Shown one piece after another: positions 47,131-59,495 of a stretch of DNA of 64,000 nt. The translations under genes and the position numbers were made by a program. The stretch is taken from assembly GCA_035079385.1 (NCBI GenBank), contig JAVHKY010000013.1:3472001-3536000 (forward strand), read 5' to 3'. The first letter of the stretch is position 1; every line of letters starts with the position of its first letter. Source of the DNA: Aspidiotus rigidus. Lineage: Eukaryota > Arthropoda > Insecta > Hemiptera > Diaspididae. The notes under the pieces are model-generated. The model worked only from the letters and a program-made list of their open reading frames with translations. It did not search any database and had not been told where the DNA came from.

Positions 47131-50100
47131 ATGTTGAAGTTTTTGAACGAGTTTCTATCTGTGGAAACTATGTGGTATTTCCAGGAAGAACTGCTAGACA
47201 AACATAAGTCCGAAGATGCTCAATTGACAAAATACATCGATAAGTTGCACTCCATCATAAGAGAGCAGAGGAAGGCTCTGAAAACATTATGTAAACGTAT
47301 CAAGAAGTATCAGGTAACATTTTCATTCTAGCTTAGGATATCACGGTTATACTTTGGAATTCAGCGACAAATTTTTGTAATCATCGCATTACAGAGAAAA
47401 CATTCAGTCAACCATGCCTCCACTCAAACTGATTGCACAACGACTGTAACGGATACAAAGAAAGAGCAGAAAGAAAACAATGAATTATCCTGGAATAAAG
47501 ATAGTATTTCTATCGAAGAAATGGTAAAAGAAGTGGCTGAAGATGCGATGAAACAAACTGGATTTGTATATGAAGCTACATCTGGCTTATATTACGATTA
47601 TAACACCGGATATTACTACAACGCAGTAAATATTATTAACTGAGTTCGTTATAATTTTTCATTTCCTTACATCAAACAAGATTATTTTTGTTCAGGAGCT
47701 GGGTCTCTATTACGATGGTAATACTGGAATTTATTACTATTTTGACAAGGAGAAAAATGAGTTTCAGTTTCATTCGCAAGTAGCAATCACGCCAGTACCA
47801 TCTTCAGACCCACCGATCTGTGATAATGTGAAGAACACTTCGAAATCGAGCAGAAAACGAAATGAAAGAAAAACTTCAATGACTGAAGTAATATTCCTTT
47901 CTGCAAAATATGATACCTTTGTTGCTCGATAGTTTTCCTAAGGGTTTATATCTAATTTTGATTACAGAAGGTGTACAATCGTGAAAACGTAGCCGACGAA
48001 TTGAGTCACTGTTTTTTAAAGCTATCTTTACGAAGAAATGCTTTAGGTAATGTAGCTCGTTCGTTAATCTTGAATTTCTTCTTTGAACATTATCTAGACG
48101 CCTAAGAAGATGAAGAAAGAAGAACAATTCGATGTCGAAGAAGGGGAATGCTCAGACGACAGTAGTACGCAACCTTCTGAGTTTAGCTCTCAAGAAGACG
48201 AAGATAGCTGTGATAAACAAAACCAGTATGCTACGAAGGATGATAGTAAGAAAGAACAGGAGTCGGAGGGTAATTTTTAAATATTGAATAATTAGTGTAT
48301 ATGTTTACTTACTTCGATGAGAATAAACGCAACTGGTACTCATATTGGATACGCTCACACTAATCGTTTATTTATAGATTTCCATAAAGCATGGCCACCT
48401 TGTATGCGTATCATAGTCAAAGAAACGAGCGTGAAAACTCTGAAAGCCGGTAAACTGTTCGTTGTTACTTGTGCTGGAGGCACTTTAGGTAGAGAAGGGA
48501 ACCATTCGATTCTCATACCAGATATCAACATTAGTAAAGTATGCGTTTTTATAATTCGAGAATTGAATCCGATTCTCGATCGTCGTGGCTCACAATTTGA
48601 CCATCTTTTCCAGTACCACGCCAAATTTACTTTTGATAATATTGACGAAGAGAAAGAAGTCGGAAATTATACATTGACTGACCTGGGTAGTCGAAATGGG
48701 ACTTTTATCGATGGAAATCGATTATCAACTGCCTTGCAAGAAAGCGTGCCACACGCTATTTGTCATAATAGTACTGTTCGAGTCGGTGGCACTACTCTTT
48801 TATGTCATATACATGTCGGTAGAGAGACTTGTCCTGATTGCGAACCTGGTTTATTAACTGAAAGTAAGTTACGTTGTGTGAAAAAATAAACACTGTAGAA
48901 AGTATCTATTCGAACCATTTCTTGGTTGAAGTCTTCAGCTGAAATTAAAAAGTAGAAAATGAATCATTCGTATCATGTATTGGCTTGCGATCTAATCGGA
49001 CTGTTCTTTTCTTCATAGTTAACCTACGGTTTCGTATTTGACATGATTCATTTTTTTGATGTCATTGATTTCAAGATTACTTCTTCCATTTCGATTTTAT
49101 AATATCTAGTCCTATTCATATCTTTCAATTTAGACCTTCAAGTTTAAAATCTAAAATTTCCTAAAATCGATTTTACTTTTCTCGTATTTGCTGTAACTTC
49201 CTTCCCTTTTCGGATGTGAACATCCTGGAAAAATTTTACGAATTAGGATAATTCTTTGCGTCTCTGTAAAACATTTTGAAAGTTGATTTTGATAGAGGAA
49301 ATGGGAATTTAATTTTGAAAACACATCGTAAGAATCTGTTTTCAAATAATTTTATTTTAGCAATTATGTTTTAATCAAAATACAAAGGAATGAATTCATT
49401 TTCGTAGGTGATGAACGTAAAGCGTATGTTCCTGAAGAGAATATGACGCAGAGAAGAAAAAAACAGCTAAAGAAGCTGAAAGAGAAATTCGGTTTAACTA
49501 ATGCCGAAGAAACGCCGACAGTCGCGGCAAATTATAGAGATCGAGCTGAAATGCGAAGAAAAACGGTTGGATCTCACAGTGATAGTTTTAAAACCGAAGT
49601 AGCGTCTGTTACCGAGTAAGTGATTGTGTTGGAAGTTTACGAGTCATTCACCCCAGGGAAGCGTAAATTAATGATCGCATGTTTTTCAGACCAATTAAGA
49701 AGACGAATAAAGGTTTTAAAATGTTGGCGAAAATGGGATGGAGCGAAGGTGACGCTCTAGGTTCAAAATCGGAAGATGCGATCAAAGAACCAGTAAGTTT
49801 TTGTTTTCGTCGAAGACGAGAGTTTATTTTCGATTATCTGTGTAATACAGGAGAATATTGAAATTTTTCCGCTCGTCCGTGAGAATCATGAAAGCGGAAA
49901 TCCGTATCTTTATGTGCGGACGTGTGATTGATTATTTGATGTATTTACTGGTATTCCTACTTGGAACCTTGAAGCATAGAAAGAAGTTTGTATGAAAAGA
50001 GACTTCATTACGACGAAATAAGTCAATCAAGAAAACATCTGTGGAAATAGAAAAAAGTAGAGAAAACGTGGAAAAGTTCGGAACTATTGTCATTGTAAAC

Positions 50101-53100
50101 GAGGACAACTGTCAGTTTTTTGTTAAAATGAAACTGAAAACACTTGGAACATATGAAACGTGGGTAACTTTTTAAAAAATAACAGAATTCTCTCATTTCA
50201 CCAATTCGTAGAGTGGAGTTTGTATTTCCGAGCGAACGGTTACAAATTTCGATTGCATTAACCTTGACGAATGACTTTTAGTGACTTCTGAAAAAATGAC
50301 ACATTTTTTCGTTCTTTAAGAAAAATCCCTTCGTTGTGGTATTCTGTTTTTTAAAATGTGTTGTACAATTCAAGATAACGTTGATTGTCGTAAAAAGAGA
50401 TGTACAAATTTAAATTGATCTAAAAAATCTGTTTACTAATGAATGGTACTCGTTGAGAAAAAAAATTGAGTATCCGAATCGTAAAGTTTTTGGTTGTAGA
50501 TTTGAGTCTCATTTCAAAATGTTTAAATCAATGAGTGCCTGAGCGTGGGGATAAGAATGATGAGAGCGAACATTGCGTACTCTTTTGCATTGTAAATAAT
50601 AGTACTAGAAAAAAAAAAATGAATAAACGAATGTAAATGTTCACCGTAGAATTTTAGAGAAGACTGGTTTAGAAAGTCATTTATTGATTTCATTTTGAAG
50701 AAGAGAAAATTGGGTGTCAGCTCATCTTAAGCAATTGATATTTGAAATTTGCGAATAAGTTCAACATTGCCATAACTTTCGAGCTAATCAGAGCAATGAT
50801 TATGTCCCGAAATGATACTGAAGAAAATTCTCAAAAACTTCGTGCATTTGAAATGTATTAGTTGTTAAACTGTAATGGGTTCACCTTTCACTGTTGCTAG
50901 AGATATTGATTTGTAATTTTCAAAATTTTACACCAATATTTTCAAATAGAAACAATCATCCACCATTTAGTTGTTATTTAGGAAAAACCTGTTAGCTGAA
51001 CGTGCAAATTTTTTTTTCTTTCGTGCTAGGTAATTTTTCATCTATTCTTCAAATTTCAAATGTACATATCCGATTTACAAAATCTTTGAAATATAATTTC
51101 TTGATTTTCGTACCTGAGAACTACGGAAAATTTGTTTTTGTTGGTGTATAATTTTGCCGGAATCTTTGTGTGGTTCCTTTTCAAAACTTTGAATGCATTT
51201 ATTTTTTGATGTGCTTCTGCGATCGAGTTTTTCTTTAAAACAAATACAGTTGTAGTTCGAACGGAATCTCGCTAACATTGTTGCGTATGTCGGCAAAAAT
51301 CTGTGAAGTTGAACATGAGGTCTAAATTTAATTTGAAATCAGGTGGTAAAATTCAACTCGAGGTTTTTTTTCTGTTCACAAAATTCAAAAATGAATCAGA
51401 AACCATTTTAATGCTTCTCAATGATGCTTCCCGGACACAGATCAGAAGCTCAAGCCGATGCATTGTTTCTGTCTTTATATAATTATTGAGCTGTTACCAA
51501 TTTTCTGCGCAATTAAATAAAATGTACTGGAAGATCATTCAGTGTGTCACTAATTTCATACAATTCCGATAAGCTCTATCAGTCAATACTGACTCCTATT
51601 GTACATAATAAAAATTGAAAAAGAATCCAAAAGTTCGCTGCTTTTTCTCCGTTGAAGGCAGGTTGTCAATAATTTTTTAAGAAAAACTTTAAAGTTATTA
51701 ATATCTTTTCACTGAGTTTTCATTTCATATGATTTTTTTAAATAAATTTCACGAATCAATATTTTAGATAAATAAAAATTGAAAAATTCTACCATTATTA
51801 TATTATAATGTATACATTTATATTGAAAAAAAAAAAAAAGTGTTTGAAAAATAGAATACAAAAATTTAAAGATAATTTTTAATAAAATTGATTCCTGTTT
51901 GAAATTATAATAATAAGATTGAAATGATGTTAATTAATTTTTCCTAATAATTATGAAATAATAAATGTGTTTTAAATTACTTCAATGATTGAAACTAATA
52001 TCGTAATAATATTTTTAATTCCCATTTGAAAGTACAAAATTATTTTCTCTTTATTATCGTATTCTTCGTTATCAGATTGATTTCATTTAATGAAATTTTT
52101 ATCGAATATTCTTTGTTATGGGTGAAATTGTTTTTCTAATATTATTTCATCAATGAGTCAGGGATTTTATTTTATTAATAGTAATTGGAAAAATGAATCG
52201 TCCTCAGCTAGGAAAAGAGAAACGTATTCTTTAAATTTGAAAAGAAAACAAACTCCCAGAAACCAAGTAGTTGCATCACTAATAATAACTCGAATAATAA
52301 GTTGTTTTTCAATGTTCCCTGTAAGGAATCCTTCCTTGTATGTACCTCATTCAAACGATCAACCTTCAATTAGTCATATTTTCTGTCTTGAAAGGTCGAT
52401 ACAAATGTAAATCTATTTCAGATTCATCACCAAACGGAGAAGTTTCGTATAAATATTATCTCGAAGTATGACACAAAACTCTTTTGCATTTCTAGTAGCG
52501 GTTTTTCGTTTTTTCTTTAAAAAGCTTCCAACAATATTGTTTCACTCATCAAAATAAATCTATTCGTTCACTTACAGTATTTTAATCTTTCATTTTCTTT
52601 TCGCCCAACGAGTATTACAGTTTTGACTTACGAGTGCTCGTTTGAATGAATAAAAGCTAATTTTTTCGCTTTATGCGAAGGAAAGGTTACTGCGGTGATG
52701 GCGGCAAATTCGATTAAATTTTATTGAATTATTTATCGCATCTCGCCTTACCACGGCGTACATAGTATTATAAATACGTTTACGAGGTGCAGCTTCATTA
52801 TAGCGAAATTAAAATGAAGTTGTTGGCTGCTGGAAATACGCGCGGCGCGTCGATTACTCTGGCATACAAGTTGTATGTTTCACCTTATCCGTGCCTTCCT
52901 CTCGTATGAACGCTGCTGGAATCGCGTCGCGCCCGTGCCTCCCATTCGCGTCTCACGCCCAGCCACCGAGTGGTTCTTCGCGGGTCATCTTGTCTAGACT
53001 TTAATTAACGTTAACATTGTTACGGGTGCGTTTTCTTACATATATCGTAGCTGGTTGCATAAATCTGGTAATCTGAGACGTCGTCGCCGCCGCTGATTTA

Positions 53101-53898
53101 TTATTCATTAACTTTTTGGTGCAAAAAACAGATTATATCTGTGTTCGTGTGAACACACCAGATATTGGCCGTGTACCGTAAGTGTACCACAAACCGTAGA
53201 CGGTTCCCCTATTGTGACGACTCATCCCCCTTGAGACCCTCGTTCGGTTGTGTTTATCTAATTTTCCCATCCTCCTCTGCTCGGGTATTTGTATTTTTAC
53301 TTCAATGGAAAGTATGTAGTAGATTTGTTCACGTGGATGAGAAACTTGACTGTGGAATTTGCGTGCTCGGTAAGTGTGAAAACGTGACTCGAGGAAGAGA
53401 GAGAGCGGGAGAGGGCAAATAGATACAAAGTCTATTGTGTGCAAGACATGCAACGAATGAGACGCACACTACACTGCAATTTACGAATGGTTTGTGTGTG
53501 TTGCCTTCGTGGACAAAACTTTTCTCGGGTAAGGAAATTATCGGCGATGATGCACTCGGAAAGTTGGAAACGCAGTATTCCCATCTCTCGTCTTCTTTCC
53601 TCTTTCCAACAATACTGGGTTTAATCTAAATTTTATTCGCGACACTGACATTTTCTCTCATACCATTAAATTATGTCTGCTACTTGGTGTGAAAAATATG
53701 ACGAATTTATTTGTTTGCTATGTTATAATATTGAAGTTCATTTGTGTGATTGTGTTTCAGATTCTAGTGCAACAACGAGGAGAAAAAGTTGGTCTCGGTT
53801 ACGATGGCCCTACAGATGCTGACGTACCCGAGGTGGTGAAGAAGAAGCAAGAACTCTGGAAGAAAGTACAGGATCGATACAAAAATTTGGAATGTTAA
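47131..53898 (+). CDS. AGGF1: AGGF1-like nuclear protein (OCRE, FHA, G-patch), nine exons
   Basis: AGGF1 family proteins are nuclear and linked to splicing. The exons, joined by GT-AG introns with consistent phase, are 47131-47313, 47395-47625, 47696-47887, 48098-48269, 48378-48538, 48614-48863, 49408-49615, 49690-49792 and 53761-53898 (545 residues). Residues 1-61 are a charged helical (coiled-coil-like) start. About 115-160 is an OCRE repeat (TGFVYEATSGLYYDYNTGYY, GLYYDGNTGIYYY). About 203-259 is acidic. About 262-375 is an FHA domain (TLGREGN, SRNGTFIDG). About 470-520 is a G-patch (KGFKMLAKMGWSEGDALG). Human AGGF1 is longer. The first exon is uncertain: an acceptor at 47184 would make 47185 an internal exon start, with the true start upstream. 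Intron 8 is about 4 kb; the others are under 550 bp. Confidence 0.85.
52740..53110. other. CpG-rich block inside AGGF1 intron 8
   Basis: Within an otherwise AT-rich intron this block has many CG dinucleotides (CGCGGCGCGTCGATTAC, GAATCGCGTCGCGCCCG, GTCGTCGCCGCCGC). It has no obvious exon or repeat. It may be an internal promoter, enhancer or CpG-conserved element. Confidence 0.35.
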
Positions 53899-54764
53899 AA
53901 GTAGGCCTTTTGCTTTCTTCTTTCTTGTGATATTTTATTTTCTCATATCTTTCAAACCGGCGTTAAATATTTACCGCGCCTTGTTATCTTCTAAAACTGT
54001 ACCCTCAAATTTTAATCAAACCACGCAATATGTAGCATTATTTATGGTTATATAAACAAGAAACTAGCTAAAGTTATTTAAAGATAATGATAGATAACCA
54101 TTTGTGATAATTTATGTAATTTCTAATTGACCTGTAAGTTATTGTATTTTTTGTGGAAGAGAAATACAACTTACCTTCTTTTTTTCACATGAGGTTACAC
54201 TATTGATTAAATTTTGATGTTGAAAGACAGAAAGAGAATGATGGAAAAACTGATAACTTGGAACATCACGTTTTGTACTTTCTTTGTATGATTTGAGATC
54301 TTGTACGTTGTATGTTTGGTACAAGCGCCATCTATGATGTCCTCATTACAATTCTATCCCAGTACAGGTACTTTAACGTATATCAAGTGTATTACAATTT
54401 ACAAACGCACTACTGAACTGCTATCATTCTGGTGAATGATAGTCTTTAGGAGACTTTTGAAGTGCTTTTCAATGCTTAATTCAAATCCATTTTCCAATTA
54501 AGCTTTTCTATATTTTCAGAAATCAGAATAATTATCATTATTATCATGTTTGAAACAAATGATAGTTGGATAAACAATGATATAAAAATGTAGTGAAAAT
54601 CTTTGTCCATCACTTTTCAAAATTTTAGAATGATTTAATCAAGTCCATCACCATGACATCACATCAACTAATAACAGGAAAAAGCAGTACAGCAGCTTTT
54701 AGCTGACATAACTTCCTATAAAAATGGTATTGGCAACATTATTGATCATACACTAGTCTTCCAA

Positions 54765-54985
54765 GATAAGGAATAAAAAGTTTATATTTGTACCTGCGAT
54801 GAGAAAAGGATGCTCATTGTCTATTGGCGCAAGAACACCATTTCTCTCTGATTGGACATCTAATCAGAGAGAAAAGGTGTTCCTGTCAGTGGGCTATGAG
54901 CATCCTTTTCTCATCGCAGGTCACATTTGTAATCCAGAGACTATCTATTCTAGTATTTGAGAATCAACTTTTTATTCCTTATTTA
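54765..54985. repeat. Inverted repeat with nested hairpin
   Basis: ACCTGCGATGAGAAAAGGAT at 54792 faces its complement ending at 54921. The tip pairs CTCTCTGATT with AATCAGAGAG. An outer pair (ATAAGGAATAAAAAGTT near 54767 and its complement near 54965) extends the fold. It is non-coding. Confidence 0.6.
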
Positions 54986-56289
54986 GTTATTTATTCTTTA
55001 TTTTGGAATGCTGATGTAAATGTTACCAATGCTGTTCTTATGGAAATCAATAAGTACCACGGTATAATATAGAGGTATGGACTATGGACACGACATGAAA
55101 ATTGTGTCTGCACTGCCTGCCAAAAGTGATAGTTAATGCCAAATCCCGCTAGGGCTGCAACAATCCTGAGATAGTTTGGCATATCTTTCCACACTCCTCT
55201 AGTAGCACTACCTTACCATCTAGATACCCTAGTATTGCTAGATTTTTCAAAGATAATGAAAAATCGAGAAATTTGTGTAGAAGTATAATTTTTTCTAAAC
55301 ATTATAAATTGAAATGGACTGAACTTTTGTGTCGAGGCTCAACTCTGTGCGTTGATTCCTGATTTTGTTACAAATTTTAGAAAAGCAGTGCATTGCCATA
55401 AGACTCTGTACATTGTCCATCTCTAACTTGCAACACACTTTACAGATCACATTAAGGAACTATTTGTGCCGGGCAGCGCTAGTTACGCGATAGCTTATCA
55501 CATGCACACAAATTCATGTACGCACCACGCACGCAAAAAAAATCTTATAAAATTAAGGAAGACTTATAAAGGTTTGGTGGTTTTGGTCTCATATTTTAGA
55601 GGATTTGATTATTATACAGTACAAAAAGAAATCATTTTCAACGAGCCATTTTTGAAAAATTCCGATTTGAAGATTTTTCCCGTGTACAATATTTTATGGT
55701 TCACCTTCAGTTTTTTGATAACTTTGACTCGATGGTCGCGCTCTCTGACGGATGCACGGGTTTTTTTTTGCAAGTCTGAACATAGTCTTTTACCTTGATT
55801 AACCTATTACATTTCTTCTCCACAATCGATGATGAACTTTCAACCAGTCTTATTTGAAGGAGGAGCAATCTGTGTAGTATCCTAAGAGAATTTTAAACAT
55901 CAAACATCAAATACTTGATAATTCAAACGACAAAAAATAAAGGAAATTCACTAATTTTGACATGTTCCATGTCTTTGCTCTCGCCGGACCCCGATTTTGA
56001 AACTCGCGAGTACACCCCCCCCCCCCCCCCCGTCAACAGAAATCTCTACCCCGTGGGTGATTCAGAAATTCGCGAGTACACCCCGCGTAATAATAATAAA
56101 TAATAAATTAATTAATTAATAATTAAATAATTAAATAAATCAATAATTATTATAATTAAATAATTAAATAAATAAATAAATAAATAATTTAATAATTAAA
56201 TAAATAAATAATTAAATAATTAATATAATTAATAATTAGAAAATTTTCCAAGTCCCTCTTCCTATCATATATGGCTGGATAGTCGAAAT

Positions 56290-56477
56290 TTTTCCAAGTC
56301 CCCTGGACTTGAATTGTCTTATACCATTCCAACACAACAGCGAGACAGGGGGCGAACGAGCGGAGCGAGTTCGCGCTACCTCATATTTCTCATACAAGAC
56401 TTATACGACGCCAAGATAGGTAAAGGGGTAAACGAATAATATCTCACGAACACTTGACCTAGTACAAGAATTAATAA

Positions 56478-56509
<32 letters not shown>

Positions 56510-56716
56510 AATAAATAATTAAATAATTAAATAAATAAAGGCTGGATAGTCGAAATTTTTCTATGTCCCCTAGACTTGAATTGTCACATACCATTCCAAT
56601 ACAACAGCGAGACAGAGTTCGCGCTACCTCGTATTTCTCATAGAAGACTTATACGACGCCAAGATAGGTAAAGGGGTAAACGAATAATATCTCACGAACA
56701 CTTGACCTAGTAGAAG
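56290..56716 (+). repeat. Direct duplication of about 160 bp
   Basis: CTTGAATTGTCTTATACCAT through CTCACGAACACTTGACCTAG occurs at about 56309-56463 and again at about 56573-56713. The second copy lacks about 17 bp (a 'gggcgaacgagcggagcga' stretch). AATA runs separate them. Confidence 0.6.
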
Positions 56717-57067
56717 CCTAGACTGAAATATTTCATGATGACTGATAAAATATAAAAGACATGGAACATGATTTTCATTTATTTGGCTATGCCAGAAAAT
56801 TTAATAATACTACAATATGACCAAGTTACATTTTTTTTCTCAGTGTAATATACAGTATACTAGGCTAAGAATAACGTATAGGAAAAAGTGATTGTAAAGC
56901 TCTTTTTTTGTTTTCATCAATATAATCTTTCTAATTAACCAAAATTCAATGTTTGAAATTTAAATTTCTCTCACAGGTTTCCTATGAAACCTGCTAAAAC
57001 TGCTCCTCCTCAATTTGACTTTATCAACGCCATGATGCCGATGGTCCTCTTCTTATCACTTCTGCAT

Positions 57068-57754
57068 TAAGGAGCTATAGTCCATTCCAGTTAAGAGTGT
57101 CAGTAAATGAATGGCAATGCGGTATCAGTGGCATGAAGGGAATTGCGAAATTCTCACTAAGAGCGTCGAGCAGCACGACGCTTCTCGTCTCTCATTGGCC
57201 GTGAAATTGACGCACCAGAACTCACACATTGTGGTTGCCTTTTGAATTACTGACACTCTTAACTGGAATGGACTATAGAGGTATTCTCGCACAATGTAAA
57301 CAAAAAATGCTGGATGTGGTAATTCGGACCGGGCATATTGTAGGATCGCTAGAGTCGCCCATGTAAAATACTCGGAAAGTACTGATAAGCAAACGGTGAT
57401 CATCATGACTTGAAACCACGGTACCGTGCTTGAAACTAAAGGTGATTTTTTCGTTTTTCCTAAATTTCTCCAAAAATAATGAATTTAGGCGTGTACTCGT
57501 GAGGAACAAAATTGAAGAGCGGAAAATTTTATTTCAGATGAGAATATTTTTGAGAGATTTTAAAAAATTCAAAAATTTTGCGCGATGCTAGCGCTGCCCG
57601 GTCCGAATCCAAAACGGCGAAACGATCGAGAAATGTGGTGGTGGAGCGCCTGTACATTCTTCATGGCCGCACCACCATCACATTTTCCAATCATTTCGGA
57701 TTACGATATCCATCAATGTTTGTTCACATTGGCGAGAATACCTCTAGCGCCTTA
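57068..57754. mobile_element. TAAGG/CCTTA MITE family, copy 2, with nested insertion
   Basis: The left end TAAGGAGCTA is interrupted by another element (57078-57275), then resumes as GAGGTATTCTCG. The right end reads CGAGAATACCTCTAGCGCCT and finishes at 57754. Without the insert it is about 489 bp, longer than copies 1 and 3. The arms hold GTAAACAAA-like and GGTCCGAAT blocks. It is non-coding. Confidence 0.7.
57078..57275. mobile_element. MITE with 33-bp TIRs nested in another MITE
   Basis: Ends TAGTCCATTCCAGTTAAGAG and its complement flank 198 bp, and TA is duplicated on each side (57076-57077, 57276-57277). It interrupts the left terminus of the TAAGG/CCTTA element. There is no coding capacity; it is probably Tc1/mariner-derived given the TA duplication. 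Confidence 0.75.
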
Positions 57755-58663
57755 GCGCATTCCTACCTATCTTATACCTATAATTCCTTAATCACATTGC
57801 AATTATTACAAAACCAGGGACGACATATACAGCGGTGAGAATATGCGCGTGTCCATACCGGAATTTAAGGTTTTATCATTCCATCTACATAATATTTTGT
57901 AGAACGTGCGCTCATGAATATTAGGTAATCTTGAGATGTCAAGAAGCCAAATCTGCTGTAAGAGTTATTTCATTTTTTCATTTTTCTCCCATCGGCCATA
58001 GTTTTGATACCTTGCGCAATTTCTCCCCGCTGCAGCGCGATGCTAGCACTGCACTGCCTAGTTCAAATTGAATTTGAACTAAGCATATTGTAGATACTGC
58101 TATCGTCGACAATTAATTTCTTCAATATAATTCTTATCGGAAATGAAAAATTGCTCCGACTTGATTGAAAATCAGATCAACTGATAGGAAATTTTACACT
58201 CTTTCAATTTGGTTCCTAGTGTTTTTTTTTTTTTTTTATGTATTTTAACGAGCATTTAAGAAACACAACCGGGCTATTAGATTTTCAGACGTTTCAGTTC
58301 ATTGCCGATCTTCTTTTTTTTTTTTGTATGGGATTTTACCCATCTCCGTGAGAAGGGCCTCCGCGTCATCTCTTTTCTCCCGTTTCCTCTGAATTCAATA
58401 TTCAACAGATCTTATAGAAAAAGAGTTGCTCTTCAATTTTTGTTCTTACACTTTTTTTGATTGAACTTACTGTTATAAAGTTATATCCACTCAAAACTAC
58501 AAATTCGTTTTTCTACGTTTAATATTTCCTTGCGGAGGCCCTTTTTGCGGATATGTCCTCAATTGGTACAAACATGATTCAAGGAGAGGAGACAAAATAT
58601 TGCTGGTAACAGTTTTATCAAAGTGAAAAGGTGTGGCATTGTCATCATATGTCATTCTATTAC

Positions 58664-58743
58664 GATATGAGGAGGTATGTAAAAAGGGCAAATAATAAAA
58701 TACATTGAACGGAGGCCCTTTTTACGTATACCTCCTCATATTA
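58664..58743. repeat. Small inverted repeat
   Basis: ATATGAGGAGGTATGTAAAA and GGGC on the left pair with GCCCTTTTTACGTATACCTC and CTCATAT on the right, with a loop of about 25 nt. A related 'ggaggccctttttgcgga' copy sits at about 58535. Confidence 0.6.
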
Positions 58744-59360
58744 GGTTTATTTGTGCGCTTACTGTATTCACAGATTCTGGCAAATTAATACCAGATAATT
58801 ATGTGTGCGGGCGTACTCGCTGTAAAAACAGAAACACGTTTAAGCGTTTTTCTGTAACTACTGAAAACTGCTTAATGTAAGAACAGCAACCAGCAGGTTT
58901 CAAGGTGAGGTAAATTTACAGCAGATTACTGGAAGATTTGTGAAAAAGAGATAGGTCGAATTTTTTGGAAGTCCAATCGGTTTTGGTTCAGTTCTAGACT
59001 GTTTTGAGATGAGCAGATAAAAGTTTCTACGTTCTTCAAAAAACTGTAGAACAACAAATTACAGGAACCAGAGAAACAGTAACTGTAAATATGGTCTTTG
59101 CAGTTTGAATGGTAACACGCAAACAGACTTCTTACCTATTAGTTATCATTATATCACCCATGATTTTCAATCTTTTTGGGCTGGAACAAATAATTGTATT
59201 ATAAAATGAGTGATAGGTAACTGCTTAAAATTCTGTTGACTTGATTAGATTCGACGTTGGTGCTCGCCAGCCAGATACCAAACAAGCACTGGCACTGTTT
59301 TGCGGAAGTAAACATGATTTGCAATCTGTAGACCTGTACAAGCTGGAAAGAAAAAATCTA

Positions 59361-59495
59361 TACTCTGTCCGCAAATAGAATGGGTCACGTCAACAAACCC
59401 GCGACCCGCTTTCATGCAAAAAAAATTGATTACGATGCGAGGAAGCGGTTCGCGGGTTTGTTTACGCGACCCATTCTATTTGCGGACAGAGCATA
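59361..59495. repeat. Small hairpin MITE
   Basis: CTCTGTCCGCAAATAGAATG at the left pairs with the same sequence in complement at the right. The fold continues through CAACAAACCCGCG to a loop of about 30 nt. It is non-coding. Confidence 0.65.

Larger units (their letters stand above)
53899..57067. other. Non-coding stretch with repeats
   Basis: 3' flank of AGGF1 followed by AT-rich DNA. Recognisable pieces are an inverted repeat at 54765-54985, AATA/TAAT microsatellite runs at 56085-56240 and 56470-56540, and a duplicated segment at 56290-56716. No gene is recognised. Confidence 0.4.

Noticed and set aside
48539..48613. Continuous 190-codon frame 48317-48889 as a single exon
   Set aside because: Alignment with the FHA pattern shows 48539-48613 is an intron with good GT-AG ends, and sequence before 48378 is intron 4.
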